A program made the position numbers and the translations under genes. 64,000 bases of DNA. It comes from Mesotaenium endlicherianum. Its lineage: Eukaryota > Streptophyta > Zygnematophyceae > Zygnematales > Mesotaeniaceae. Below the pieces are notes generated by a model. It was given only the letters and a program-made list of their open reading frames with translations, was not told the origin of the DNA and ran no database searches. Shown here piece by piece: positions 21,650 through 33,532 of the stretch (within the stretch, counting starts at the first letter, position 1; each line of letters opens with the position of its first letter). The DNA is taken from assembly GCA_009602735.1 (NCBI GenBank), contig WELA01012617.1:186001-250000 (forward strand), written 5' to 3'.

Positions 21650-22291
21650 TGTAATGAATCAGTATATTAGTAGGTATACTATTCATTTAAATATAATATA
21701 TATTATAATTCAGCCTACTGAACTCTAGTTGATAATCGGTCTGCTGGATTTCGACAGCCAGCTGACTTCCGTACTCGGTAGCAGCGAACGGCCCCAATAT
21801 GCATCTAAGTATGATATGCTAGATGAATGGCCAGATGACATCCCTATGATGGATGGCTATTCGGGATGATGGGAGATGGCGGTGGATTTGGTTAACCGAG
21901 GTCCTACCAACATGGTTAACTCCCGGGTAGGCGGTGCCATCGCATTGGCCGTTGAACAGTAAACTCATTCCATGTACATATGCTAGGCATTGCTCTCGAG
22001 TTTGGCATTCGGAAACGAGGTCGACTCTCTTGAACAGCTTACTGAGAGAGATCTGAATCCAAGGCGAGAAGCCATTGATACGCACCGTCTTCTAACCTTC
22101 CTTATGTATAAGTTTACTGATTTGCATTATCGATGCTAGTTTACTCGCATTTGACTTACGAGAATTGTTCCCTGCTAGTGTGTTGTCCTTTGCCGTTTAA
22201 CCAGTTAACGGAAAATACCAGAAAGATTACTTGTTGATATAAAGATCTTTATTAATTGTTAATCGCCTATTTGGTAAGTCGATTCATTTCA
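21650..22291 (+). repeat. 5' LTR of B2
   Basis: The LTR runs from TGTAATGAATCAG to GATTCATTTCA and is 642 bp, shorter than its partner at 29754-30477 (724 bp) but colinear with it. The primer-binding site TGGTATCGGAGC follows one base after the LTR. Confidence 0.92.
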
Positions 22292-22325
22292 GTGGTATCG
22301 GAGCAGTTATCACAGTTTTCTGTGT

Positions 22326-23756
22326 ATGGTAAGGACAAGGTCTCAAACTAGCAACTCCCGAGACATGGAAAACCAGGATAACGAGAATGTCGAAAACCAG
22401 GCGGAGAGCCATGTAGCGGGAACCCGCACCTATTATGAAGCAGTGGCAGATACTGCAGCTAGAGAGGCTGCAGATAAGGCAGCTGCTATTGCCGCAGTTG
22501 CAGCACAGCAAGCTGAACAATTAGCAAAGGCTGCTGAGGATACAGAAAGGAGGGAAGGACAGCCCGCTGACGAGGGTACGGTTGAAGAACTTATGGCATC
22601 CAGGGCCAATGTTCTGAACCCACCTCCTGCTGTACAACTCAATGTACCCCTAGGTCAAATACGTGACCGACTGAATGCGGCAGGAATTGCTGCTGCAGGA
22701 GCGTGAGGGACTGTTGAGGACACAACTCAGCAAGTAGATGCCAATGCTGCTGCTGCACTTGCTAGACAACCACCCCAGAGTGTAGACTTTGGAGCATTGT
22801 TCGTTCAAATGCACTCGCAAACGGCGACCATGTATCAGTCCGAACAGGAGGACAAAAGAATCATAATGTCTCCACTGCGGGACAGAGACCAACTGGGGTC
22901 TCAAACCACTGGTGGTGGTGGCAGAGGGCCTAATAAGCCCAAGCCAAAACCTCCCCAGGACTATGATCCTGAGGGAAATAGAAAATATTACCTGATCAAG
23001 TTTCTCGCGGATATTGAGCAGTGGCTGGAGAACTACCCAGAACTGCAAGATTACGAGACGGTCAGGCACACCGGTGCGCTACTGAAAGGCAGTGCCGCAG
23101 ACTGGTGGCTTTACTGGAAAGGGAAGCATAAGGCTTAGCAACTCGGTGACCCTACGTGGGTAGAGTTTGTCGAGAAGTTGCATGAGAAGTTTGATGTCAT
23201 TAACCAGCAGGAGAAAGCTATCTATGCGATGATCTCCCTAACACTGAAGCAGACCACTTCAGTTGCTGAGTTTGCTCAAAAGCTCCAGGAGAACATGATG
23301 AAACAGCCAGACTTGCCAGAACGGTACAGGATAGCATACTTTAGGTATGGCTTGAAATCCGAAGTCTCAGGTCTTTTTGCTGAAAAGAAGTATGAGAAAC
23401 TGGCTGACTTGATTCAGGATGCTGTTGCCTGGGATCAGCAACAGTTCAATCACAAGCGCGAGAGTAATGCTTTGGTGTCGAAGGTTGTCAAAAATCCCCC
23501 AATTCCTACAATGCAATTGAAGGAGACCAGGCTGAGGATGATCAGGGTGATGAATATGGGTATGAGTACAATGCTATGCAGTTTAGAGGGAGAGGTGGTT
23601 TTTCTCGAGGCGGCTATGGAAGAGGTGGTGGTAGGACCAAGCCGTGACCAGCCTCAGCAAAATCGATTTGCTTCCATTGCCAGCAGCCAGGTCACTTCAG
23701 AGAGCAGTGTCCAGTCAAGCACCTCCCAAAAGTCGAGAGAAAAGACCAGCCTTTAA
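22326..23756 (+). pseudogene. B2 gag region
   Basis: The frame opens with MVRTRSQTSNSRDMEN, 34 bp after the LTR. An Ala-rich coiled-coil-like stretch follows (about residues 35-75), then a Gag capsid-like region (YYLIKFLADIEQWLENYPEL; SAADWWLYWKG; QTTSVAEFAQKLQENMM). The CCHC knuckle visible in B1 (CFHCQQPGHFREQC) corresponds to about 23665-23710 here. The copy is broken. Confidence 0.75.
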
Positions 23757-25500
23757 AAGACAGCAACAGTCAGTAATCCAGTCTACTGATTGTGAGGATG
23801 CTAGAAATAGTGAGTCGTCACTAGCTGTCCTCATAGCAGGTATTATGGGTCCTGCGGAACTGGATTCACTATGCATGCCTGACAACCAGATAAAGGAGAC
23901 CATCAGCAATATAGACATCCAGAGAGTGCACACTCTGGATGCTCTTGTTCCACCTGATGTCCAACATTTCTTTGCTAAGTCAGGAGAACAATGCGGAAGT
24001 CAGGAAAAGACAGTCCCCCCTGTCCTACTGCTTTGCATGATTGTAGGTAGGAAGGTGAGGGCATTTGTTGACGGAGGGACGTCACATACTTTTATCCATA
24101 AGGACTTAGTGAAGCGGCTAAGGCTTCCTACAGTCACCCAAGGGAATAGAAAAATATTTCTTGGAGATGCCTCAAGTATCCCGAGAGGAGTTATAACCAA
24201 GCCTATTGAGGTCCAGTTAGGTTTTGGCATTGCAGTTCTAACTTAAACGCTTACATTTGAGGTACTCAACACTGGCGTTTATGATCTCGTTTTAGGCAGG
24301 AGTTGGCTTCATAGACATCAAGCTGGAGTGTGTTGGAGCTGAGGTACAGTTAAAATGAGAGGAGCCAGTGATGGGCAGACTAACGTGGCACCCACCAGTG
24401 CTCTTCCTCTTGTCCTGTGTGGATGGCAATTGAAGGAAAGGAAGAGGCTTCCAGAAGGATGCAAGTTGCTGAATGCAATGGAGTTCGTCAAAAGCTGGCA
24501 CCAAAAGGAAGACAAAATGTTATGTCTGCTGCTAAGAGAGGTACCTCCTCAACCTAAAGAAGTGGTGGAGAAAAAGGTAAGCCCTTCGGAGCACCCTACT
24601 GCTGCGAAAATTGTTGCTCAGTACACGGATGTATTTAATATGCCTCTAGGACTACCCCCTAAGAGGGAAGTAGATCATAGAATTAATTTATTACCGGGGA
24701 GTCAGCCATCGTGGCAACGCACTTATGGCTTGTCCTACGTGGAGAGCAAGGAGTTGAAAACACAGAATGCAGAGCTTGAAAAAAATGGTTATATTTCCCC
24801 TAGTAAATCACCTTACGGCGCACCTATCCTATTTGTTGAGAAAAAGGACGGCAGAATGCGAATGTGTGTGGATTATAGAGCCCTGAATAGAATTACGGTA
24901 AAGAACAAGTATGCTTTACCTAGAATCATGGACTTGCTTGATATCCTGTCTGGTGCTCAGGTGTTCAGTAAGATAGATCTCAAGAGTGGTTATTATCAAA
25001 TCAGAATTGCTGAGGGGGATGAACACAAGACTGCCTTCCGCACACGATATGGACACTATGAGTTCAACGTGATGCCATTTGGATTGACTAATGCTCCTGC
25101 GACCTTCATGGGTGCTATGAATGACATTTTCAGGCCTTATTTGGATAACTTTGTGCAAGTTTTCCTGGATGATATTTTCATTTTCTCTAAAGGTCAAGCT
25201 CAGCACGCTGAACACTTAAAGACAGTCATGGACATTCTGAGAAATAATCAGTTATATGCTAAAATGAGCAAGTGTGATTTCTCTAAGGAAAGTATTGAAT
25301 TCTTAGGCCACATTGTTAATAAAGAGGGCATCAGTGTGGATCCTAAGAAAGTCTAGACCATAAGGGACTGGCCAGTACCACAGTCGATCTCTGAAGTTAG
25401 ATCCTTCCTTGGGTTGGCTAACTACTATAGGAGATATATTGAGAAATATTCTACCAAGGCCAAAAAACGGACTGACCTAACGAAGAAAAACATAGGGTAT
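23757..25500 (+). pseudogene. B2 protease and reverse transcriptase region
   Basis: The retropepsin-like motif FVDGGTSHTFIH lies near 24062-24100. RT follows with [59 protein letters not shown] and the catalytic FLDD near 25165. It is homologous to the B1 minus-strand region 42998-44806. It is a broken fossil. Confidence 0.8.
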
Positions 25501-27560
25501 GTGTGGGGGGAAGAGCAGCAGGCTGCCTTCCAGACCCTTAAAGATGCCCTTTGTTTTGCCCCAGTGCTAGCCGTGTATGACCCCAGCAAACCCGTGCAGG
25601 TGGTCACTGATGCCTCTGACTTTGCCATGGGTGCTATTTTGTTGCAGCCTGCTGACAAAACCACAAAGGATAGTAGAGTAAAAGCAAGAGTGGCATCCTG
25701 TGTTGTATGAGTCTATGAAATTTAATCCAGCTGAGATTAATTACTATGTGCATGATAAAGAGCTGCTGGCTATCATTCTTGTGCTCAAACAGTGGAGAGC
25801 ATACTTACACGGTATGGCCTTCAAGGTGATTACAGATCATCTAGCTCTGACTCACTTTCAGAAGAAGTCCAAGCTGTCAAGGAGGGAGAACTCTTGGAGC
25901 CAAATGCTGGAGCAGTTCCAAGTCCAGATTGACTACAAACCAGGGAAGTTGAATCCTGCTGATGCACTCTCTAGAAGACCTGACTTGCAAGAAAGGAACT
26001 TTAGTCAGCATGCTGTAGATAAAGTCCTGTGTGCACTCACTTCACTAAAGGTGAAAAAGTCCTTTCTAGAACAACTTAGGAAAGCCTACCTTTCTGACCC
26101 AACATTTGAGCCCAGCCCCACTACTGGTGTGTGTCGTGCTACTGCACTTGGGTATAAGCTTAAAGCAGGGGTCTGGGTGACTGAAACCACTTTAGGAAGG
26201 CTGAAGCTGGTCATTCCTAATAACTTGGAAATAAGGTCTCTCTTACTGAGTCAAGCGCATGACAGTTTAGTGGGTGGGCATTTGGGGCAGGCCAAAACTG
26301 TTGGCAAACTGGCAAAACATCATCATTGGGAGGGGTTGCCCTGGGTGGTCTTGGAATATGTGAAGTTTTGTGATCACTGTCAAAGAAATAAGTCTAGGCA
26401 CACACCACCGGGAGGTCTCTTGCAAACACTTCCCATCCCAGCTGGACGCTGGGAAACTATATTCATGGACTGGGTGGTCACACTACCAAGAACTGCCAAT
26501 GGGCATGATTCAATACTGGTAGTCGTGGATAAACTGACAAAAATGGTCAATTTTATCCCCACAACTGTCAAAGTGACTGCACTCAAAACAGCGAGGCAAT
26601 TTTTCAACCATGTAGTTTGCCAACATGAGCTCCCCTCTAATATCATCTCAGATAGAGACTCACAATTGACCTCTAAGTTCTGGAGAGCTTTAATGGGGTT
26701 AATGGGAGTCAAACAGTTGCTCAGCACAGCTAACTACCCTCAGACTGATGGGCAGACTCAAAGAACTAACCGAGTTTTGCAAGAGGTGCTGAGAGCATAT
26801 ATTAACGAGATAATTGGGATGACCTGCTGCCTCAAATTTAGTTTGCGGTCAACAGCGCGGTGCACGCGTCAACGGGCAAGACTCCTTTTGAACTCAGCTT
26901 GGATAGAGTCCCTAAGTCTCCTTTAGATGTGCTAGGGGAGTCTCTAACTCACCCTGAAGGGATTGACAATCCGATCTCCCTCCAGTTAACTCAGGAGTTT
27001 GCTGACACCCTGTCAGAAGTCCAACAAAACCTGCTCAAAGCCCAAGAAAACCAACAAAAATACGTTAATCAACACCGTCGGGAGCTGACATTTTCTAAGG
27101 GCGATTTAGTCAAACTGCATTCTCAGCACCTGTACCTCCCTGGTGTGGTCAAGAAAAAGCTTGGCCCTGTCTGGGGCGGTCCCTATTCGGTGGTGCATCG
27201 TGTCGATCAGAATGCTTACAAACTGAACATGTCAGCTGAATACAAGGGTCACCCGGTCTTTAATGTCTCCTTCCTAGAACCATACATCAAAGGTGATACA
27301 CTATTCACAGGTCGGTTACCTGTCCATCCGGGACCGGTCCCCGCTGTCCGGGACAGCGACCCTGAGGAGTATGAGGTTGAGGAGATTTTAGACGCGCGCT
27401 CGGTCCGTGGATCGTCTAAATATGTCATGAAGTACCTCATTTGATGGAATGATTACGATGCCTCTGGGGACACTTGGGTATGTAAAGACCATTTGACTAA
27501 TGCCAAAGGGGCGTTGAAACGGTTCCACCTTTGGGCGGCTACAGCACCTCTCTAACAGTC
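25501..27560 (+). pseudogene. B2 RNase H, integrase and chromodomain-like end
   Basis: RNase H motifs: VVTDASDFAMGAILLQ near 25605, YYVHDKELLAII, ITDHLALTHF. Integrase: zinc-binding HCQRNKSRH near 26380, then DDE core motifs DWVVTLP, IISDRDSQLTS and QTDGQTQRTNRVL near 26470-26780. The C-terminus shows EYEVEEILDARSVRG near 27370 and a diverged chromodomain extending to about 27540. Integrase inserts the DNA copy; the chromodomain is expected to read histone marks. It is broken. Confidence 0.8.
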
Positions 27561-27948
27561 ATTTCAGTTGACACAGGAAGGTGACAGGAGGTCCTGTCTC
27601 CATTCAAGTTGGAGGGGAGAATATATGACAGTTAGTGTGCGAGAGTGAGAAAGGGACGGTTATGTGAAACCCAAGTGTCAACATAGTGACATACGGACAG
27701 CCTGGCCCACATAAAGCACCTTTGGCTGAACGAAAACGAGCCACGCACAAAAATACATCACTTAACCCACCTGAAAACACATTCATACGTTTATGTCTAG
27801 CGCACCGCAACTACGTCAACTCCTAGAAATCACCCTGTAAGGTAAACAGGAACGAATATACCATATTAATACGAACTTACTCCATTCCTGCAACTCCTAT
27901 GACAAAGGTCAATATCCTACAAACTTGTGCCCTGGTTACATGTGCAGA

Positions 27949-29037
27949 ATGGCTCCCACCACACAAAAGGAGGACAGAAAGCGCAAGGCAGAAGAAGCCA
28001 GGAGGACAATGGAGCAATACCAGAAGGAGCTGGCGGCGACGTCCCTCACCAGGAGAGAACAAGAAAGGGTCCGCAAACAACAAGAGGCGGCAGAAGAAGC
28101 ACAAAGGAAGAAGGATCAGGAAGCGGAAAACCTCAGGAAAGCTGAGAAGGAGAGACAGAAGAAACAACAAGAAGCGGCAGCGGCAGAGGAGGAGAGAAGG
28201 AAAAAGGCTGAAGCGGAGAGGCAGAAGAGCTTGGCCACTTACAGGTATACTGTGGTGGGTGGCCAAAACTTTGATAACCTGAAGGAAGCATTGCTGGCAG
28301 CCCAGGAGATCAACAAGCTAGAACAAACAACATTGCTACAGAGAGAAGGAACTGCAGCAGTGGATATGTACATTGAGACACACACTGGTGTGGTCCTCTA
28401 CGAGGGTTACACCAAGATGGTGGGCTATACAGCAGAGCAGGCCCGGTACCTTGCCGATGATTCAGAGAACAAGCCAGTCCCAATATCGGGAATAGTGGGA
28501 GATCAGAGACTCATCAGGATGGTGAGCATGCGGCCGGATAGCTTTAAGGATACGGTATTCTACCTCACACTATTGCCAGCTTACAATGAAGTTGAGAGAA
28601 GGAGCTGGGAGTACTTGGCCAGGGAAGCAGGACAGCAGATGTTCTCTCCCCACTGGTTCCCGTGTAAACTCAGAAAAGCTGAGCATGGACCCCAGTACTA
28701 CCAACAGCCAACAGACTGGAGGTGGATGACCGTCACAAACAAAAAGCAGGAGTGTGACCGAGCCCAACCAGACGATTTCCACTATGGCTTAGACGGNTTA
28801 GACGGCTACCTCATCCTGCCACCTCACATTGCCCCTTGGGACCCCAGGCTGAATGGCTGCCTGAGGAATATGAATGCAGAGACCAAAGAGCACAGGAGGA
28901 GGGGGAGAGACTACTTCTCTAAGAGAAAGCATGCCTTTGTCAAATGGGCGAAGAATGCAGGCCGGATAGATATCAGCAGGTTGAAGGCCAAGCAACCTCC
29001 AGCGCGCCCTAAGAAAGGGAGGTCANAAGGAGGTTAG
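27949..29037 (+). CDS. B2 extra gene: coiled-coil protein of unknown function between pol and 3' LTR
   Basis: This open frame of about 362 codons starts at the first ATG (MAPTTQKEDRKRKAEEA). Residues about 1-95 are almost entirely Lys/Arg/Glu/Gln/Ala in a heptad-like pattern, a predicted long coiled coil. Residues about 100-260 form a globular-looking region with the blocks RLIRMVSMRPDSFKD and YNEVERRSWEYLAREAG. The C-terminus is basic (RRRGRDYFSKRKHAF...KAKQPPARPKKG), which could bind nucleic acid. It has no signal peptide or membrane span, so it is not envelope-like. A diverged counterpart lies at 16269-17031 in B1. No known family is recognised. Two undetermined bases fall within it. The alternative, a captured host gene fragment, is not excluded. 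Confidence 0.65.
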   Translation: MAPTTQKEDRKRKAEEARRTMEQYQKELAATSLTRREQERVRKQQEAAEEAQRKKDQEAENLRKAEKERQKKQQEAAAAEEERRKKAEAERQKSLATYRYTVVGGQNFDNLKEALLAAQEINKLEQTTLLQREGTAAVDMYIETHTGVVLYEGYTKMVGYTAEQARYLADDSENKPVPISGIVGDQRLIRMVSMRPDSFKDTVFYLTLLPAYNEVERRSWEYLAREAGQQMFSPHWFPCKLRKAEHGPQYYQQPTDWRWMTVTNKKQECDRAQPDDFHYGLDXLDGYLILPPHIAPWDPRLNGCLRNMNAETKEHRRRGRDYFSKRKHAFVKWAKNAGRIDISRLKAKQPPARPKKGRSXGG

Positions 29038-29048
29038 TAGACTACTCC

Positions 29049-29642
29049 ATGTCTACCAGGGAGCAGGACGACCTAGTGGACGAGACTCCTACTCTCTCAG
29101 AGGAGGAGGATGAGGAGGAGGAAGGAGAAGAACAAGGCAGAGGAGAAGCATCAGGAGCTGGTACTCAGGAGACCCAGGGGCAGGCAGGGGCACTTCCTAA
29201 GGAACCAAGATCAGGTAAATGGAACGTGATCTCGGTCATGGAGGCAACTGGACCCTGCACTTGCTCCCCCAGCCCACCTGCCCAAGCAGGGGAAGAAGCT
29301 GATCTGACTGTACTTGGCAACAGACACAGGCAGAAATCCCCAGAGGACAGGGGTGCCAGAAGAGGGCCACGCGGGTGGGCCAGAGGTATGCCGGCCTCCC
29401 CCTTCGCTCAGGGACATGTACTTCTTGCCAATGTATTTCAGCATCCTATTGGAATGCCTGTCTATGTGGGGATCAACACCCAAGTGGGTGAAGAGCAGGC
29501 TACCATCCTTCGTTCTCCTCGAGGCCCAACTTTAGAACAAACGGGGTTCTTTAGAAGGCCAGCTGACAGACCTACAGGGCTGTCCCGATCTAGGTTCAGA
29601 TCTCAGTCTCCTGATCCTGAAGCCCCAGGAACAACCCCCTAG
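29049..29642 (+). CDS. B2 second extra frame: acidic protein of unknown function
   Basis: The frame has about 197 codons and starts with MSTREQDDLVDE, 11 bp after the previous frame ends. Residues about 15-35 are nearly all acidic (SEEEDEEEEGEE). A later segment, RGMPASPFAQGHVLLANV, is shared with the B1 frame at 15490-15963, where the neighbouring sequence is also acidic. It could be a separate protein or the C-terminal part of the preceding gene product; the sequence alone does not decide. No known domain is recognised. Confidence 0.5.
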   Translation: MSTREQDDLVDETPTLSEEEDEEEEGEEQGRGEASGAGTQETQGQAGALPKEPRSGKWNVISVMEATGPCTCSPSPPAQAGEEADLTVLGNRHRQKSPEDRGARRGPRGWARGMPASPFAQGHVLLANVFQHPIGMPVYVGINTQVGEEQATILRSPRGPTLEQTGFFRRPADRPTGLSRSRFRSQSPDPEAPGTTP

Positions 29643-29753
29643 GTGACAGGCTAAAGGGCAGTCAGTGGGGGAGGCTGGTCAGGTTCAGTCCCCTGACCAA
29701 AGATTTCTGCAGTTTAATGTTGTCGAAGCGACAACAAGTTAAGTTGAAGGGAT

Positions 29754-30477
29754 TGTAATGAATCAGCATATTAGTAGGTATAATATTCATTTAAATATAG
29801 AATTCATTTAAGTTCAGCCTATTGAACTCTAGTTGATAATCGGTCTGCTGGACTTTATATTTACTATCAGTATAATGACTCAGCCGGAAGCAGCAGGCTG
29901 AAGTCCACTTAAGTCAGCTTGCGGACACATTCTTTGACAGCCAGCTGACTTCCGTACTCGGTAGCAGCGAACTGCCTCAATATGCATCTAAGTATGATAT
30001 GCTAGATGAATGGCCAGATGACATCCGTATGATGGATGGCGATCCGGGATGATGGGAGATGGCGGTGGATTTGGTTAGCCGAGGTCCTACCGACGTGGTT
30101 AACTCCCGGGTAGGCGGTGCCATCGCACTGGCCGTTGGACAGTAAACTCATTCCATGTACATATGCTAGGCATTGCTCTTGAGTTCGGCATTCCGGAAAC
30201 GACGCCAACTCTCTTGTACAGCTTACTGAGAGAGATCTGAATCCAAGGCGAGAAGCCATTGATACGCACTGTCGTCTTATAACCTTGCTTATGTATGAGT
30301 TTACTAATTGCATTATCGATGCTAGTTTACTCGCATTTGACTTACGAGAACTGTTTCCTGCTAGTGTGTTGTCCTTTGCCGTTTAATTAGTTAATGGAAA
30401 ATACCATAATAATTATTTGCTGATATAAATATCTTTATTAATTGTTAATCGCCTATTTGGTAAGTGGATTCATTTCA
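29754..30477 (+). repeat. 3' LTR of B2
   Basis: The 724-bp LTR begins TGTAATGAATCAG after the purine-rich GTTGAAGGGAT and ends TTCATTTCA, followed by the TSD copy GATAG. It aligns with 10271-10990, 14571-15266 and 46211-46927 in reverse. Confidence 0.92.
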
Positions 30478-30482
30478 GATAG

Positions 30483-32585
30483 CCTTTCCACTTGATCAAG
30501 TATTACTGCTGTCTCCTGAAATTTCTCATAGCCACTATGTCTTCCAATTTGTACTCCAAATGATCATTCCCTTGTTGGGGCTGGTGGGGTTGTCACACGT
30601 CCTTGGAACTTGTTGTCGGGTTGCACATATGGCTTGAAGAGGGAAGCGTGGAATACGGGGTCGATGTGCATAGCCTGGGGAAGTTCTAGCTTGAAAGCAA
30701 CAGGGTTGAGTTGCTGAATAATCTTGAAGGGTCCCAAATACTTGGGAGAGGACTTGCTGCCGGCAGGCCTATTTTTTTTATAGAAATATTCTTGGACAAT
30801 AGTAACACGTTGTCACCCACTCTGTACGTAATTTCTCTTCTGGACCTATTTGTCACTCTTGCTTGAGCATCTTGCGCCTGTTGTAGAGCTTTCTTCGCTG
30901 CTCTAAGGGCCGCTTCTAGTGTCTCCATAAAATCTGTTGCTGCAGGTACTTCATCATGGCCAGCCGTGAAGCTCAGCTGCGTGGTTGGATGGAAGCCATA
31001 GTTGAGGAAGAATGTGGACTCTTAGGTAGAGGCCAGCGTCGTGTTGTTGTAGGCAAACCCCAGGGGGGTCAAGTACATGTCCCAATCTTGCTCCAGAGTA
31101 GACACGTAGGCCTTTACTGAGGTCTTTAGGGTACGATTCATACACTCGATTTGCCCATCTGATTGCGGGTGGTAGGCAATGGATATATCCAGCAATGTAC
31201 CCAAGTTCTTGAAGAGATTTTTCCAGAAATGGCTTGTGAATCTTGGGTCTCCATCTGACACAATTCTTGATGGTAGTCCATGGAGTCGGAACATGTTGTC
31301 AAAGATGAGTCTTGCAAGTTGTGGTGCTGTAGCCTTAGTCGTCGTGGGAATAAAATGAGCCATCTTGGGAAGTCTGTCCACCACCGTGAGTATTGCATTA
31401 TGGCCTCCAGGTGTCACGGGCAAGTCCACGATAAGATCCATCGAGATGTCCGTCCATAGTCTTTCGGGAATTGGTAGTGGTTGGAGGAGTCCTCCCGCCT
31501 TTTCCGATGATGGCTTGATTCTTTGGCATGTGTCACAGCTCGTGCAGTATTCCTTGACTTGTTTAGACATGCGTGGCCAGCAATAAGTCCTGGCTAGAAC
31601 GCTCGTGGTTCTTAGGATTCCGAAGTGTCCTGCAAGAGGGTTGTCGTGTGCTTCTCGTAGAAGCAAGAGCCGGAGGTCTAAGTCATTAGGAACACATCCC
31701 GTGTCTTGCCTCACCCAATAATTGCCTTGCTGCTTCTTGTATGGGTCCAAGGCTGCATCTCCGCTCGTGCAGTATGGGTCTCTTTCATAGGCGGCTGAAA
31801 ATCGAGCTTCCAGATCTGTCTTCAGGGATGTCATCACTGCGTTTAATTGCAGTCTTGAGAGGGGGTCAGCCGCGTGTGTCTTGCCGGGCTGGTACTGAAT
31901 TGTGATGTTGTATTGTTGCAAGTATTCGCTCCATCTTGCTTGTCTCCTTGAGAGATATGATTGCGTCTGGAGGTGCTTCAACGCTTCGTGGTCCGTAGTG
32001 ACCAGCACCTTGCGTCCTTCAACGTAGCAGCGCCAAACCTTCAATGCATGTACAATCGCCAATGCCTCTCGCTCCGTGGTTGTATAATTTTGCTCGGCCG
32101 GATTTAGCTTCCTTGACTCGTAGGCAATAGACTGCAGTCCCTTGCCTTGGTCTTGAAGCAAGATTGCTCCTATTGCATAGGAAGATGCATCGGTGATGAC
32201 GTGGAAGGGACAATCTGAATTTGGACTTGGGAGTGTGAGCACCGGGGATGTCATCAATCTCTGTTTCAGTTGTTGGAATGCTCCCTCCTCTTTCTCGGTC
32301 CAAACATATGGCTTGTCTTTCTTCAGTAGATCCGTGAGAGGGGCTGTTATGTGCGAGAAGCTCTGGATGAATCTCCTGTACCAATTGGCAAATTCCAAGA
32401 ATGATTGGAGTTCTTTCTTGGTCGTGGGGGTTGCCCATTCCGCCACCACCGTGGTCTTCTTGGGGTCCATCTTGATGCCATCAGCAGTCACGTAGAGACC
32501 TAGGAACTCCACTTCTTGTTTGGCAAACTCGCAGTTTGANGTTTGACTCCTTTGCAAATAGCTTGCTTTGCTTCAATACTTCGAG
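30483..32585 (-). pseudogene. C1: RNase H, integrase and chromodomain region
   Basis: The minus strand, read leftward from 32585, gives the end of RT ([19 protein letters not shown]), RNase H ([31 protein letters not shown]), the integrase zinc finger ([11 protein letters not shown]), the DDE core ([26 protein letters not shown]) and the start of the chromodomain linker near 30500. It is closely similar to C2 34500-36580. It is broken, and contains one undetermined base. Confidence 0.85.
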
Positions 32586-33029
32586 TGAAAGGGGGAAGGG
32601 TACAAGGAATGCGCCCATACACACTCACGCACCCTCACCCGTGAGTGGAAGCGTGCACGAGGACCTTTCCTAGTTGCATACACAAGGTGGAGTGGCCTGG
32701 TGGTTTGCCACCCTTGCAAGAGTTAGAGGGCTACATGAGAGAGGAGTGGAAAAGAACTCACTTTATTAAGAAAAGTCGAGTACAAGATAAGAAGGTTAGA
32801 CTAGACTCCACTAGACAAGACAAGACCCCCTCTTTTATGCTTCAACTCTAAGTGTCCTCTCTAACAATGTACCTCCAGAACCTTCTCCTATGGCTCCTTC
32901 CATGTAGGCGACCTTGCCTAGTTGGAGAAGCTAGCACACTCACACGCACACAATCACACTCTAGAATAGTCTATCACACAATCCACTAACTCCTCACGGA
33001 GTTTCTACAAATTCCACGATCACTTTCGC

Positions 33030-33532
33030 TGTAGTGAAACAGATAGATAAAGTACTTAGTAAAACAGAATACTTTATCTATTCAAGACAAGGATCTTTGA
33101 ACACAAGTGGTAGCTTCTTGAAAGAGAGATGGCTTCTTGAAAGTTAATATATTTCTGGATTTTGGCAAGTACAAGAGTAATTCTGGAATGTCTTTCTATG
33201 TTCTAGCTCTTGTTTATATACTTGCTACATAAGTAATTTCTAGGAAGGTGTATGTTGATGTGTTGGCACCCAACACATCCCAAAACTTGCCACCTCTTTC
33301 TAGAATAATGTACACATGTCCTTTTGACCTAAAAATGGCACATTTGACTTTTGCCACATGGAGTTCTTCTAGGTCTTTCCTCTAACTTCGAAAATGCCTT
33401 GGAAGGTTCAAAGGACATGAACCAAGTTACTAGAGTACCTATTCACACTTGACTCCACACAATACTACTCCAAATATATTTGAAAACATTAAAATATATG
33501 CAAACTAATATATAATAACTCAAATCACTACA
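33030..33532 (-). repeat. 3' LTR of C2
   Basis: 503 bp, TGTAGTGAAACAG to AATCACTACA on the plus strand, nearly identical to 39207-39709. The purine-rich tract (complement of CACCCCCCCGAT) abuts it on the inner side. Confidence 0.94.

Larger units (their letters stand above)
21650..30477 (+). mobile_element. Ty3/chromovirus family B, copy B2 with extra genes
   Basis: This plus-strand element is inserted in C1 and flanked by the perfect TSD GATAG (21645-21649 and 30478-30482). The order is 5' LTR (642 bp), primer-binding site TGGTATCGGAGC, gag, protease, RT, RNase H, integrase, a chromodomain-like end, an extra gene (27949-29037), an acidic frame (29049-29642), a purine tract and the 3' LTR (724 bp). 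At about 8.8 kb it is longer than C2 (6.7 kb) because of the extra region. It is broken, with several breaks; LTR divergence by eye is several percent. Confidence 0.92.

Noticed and set aside
27949-29642. Reading the extra family B frames as an envelope gene
   Set aside because: No signal peptide, membrane span or glycoprotein features; the start is a charged coiled coil.
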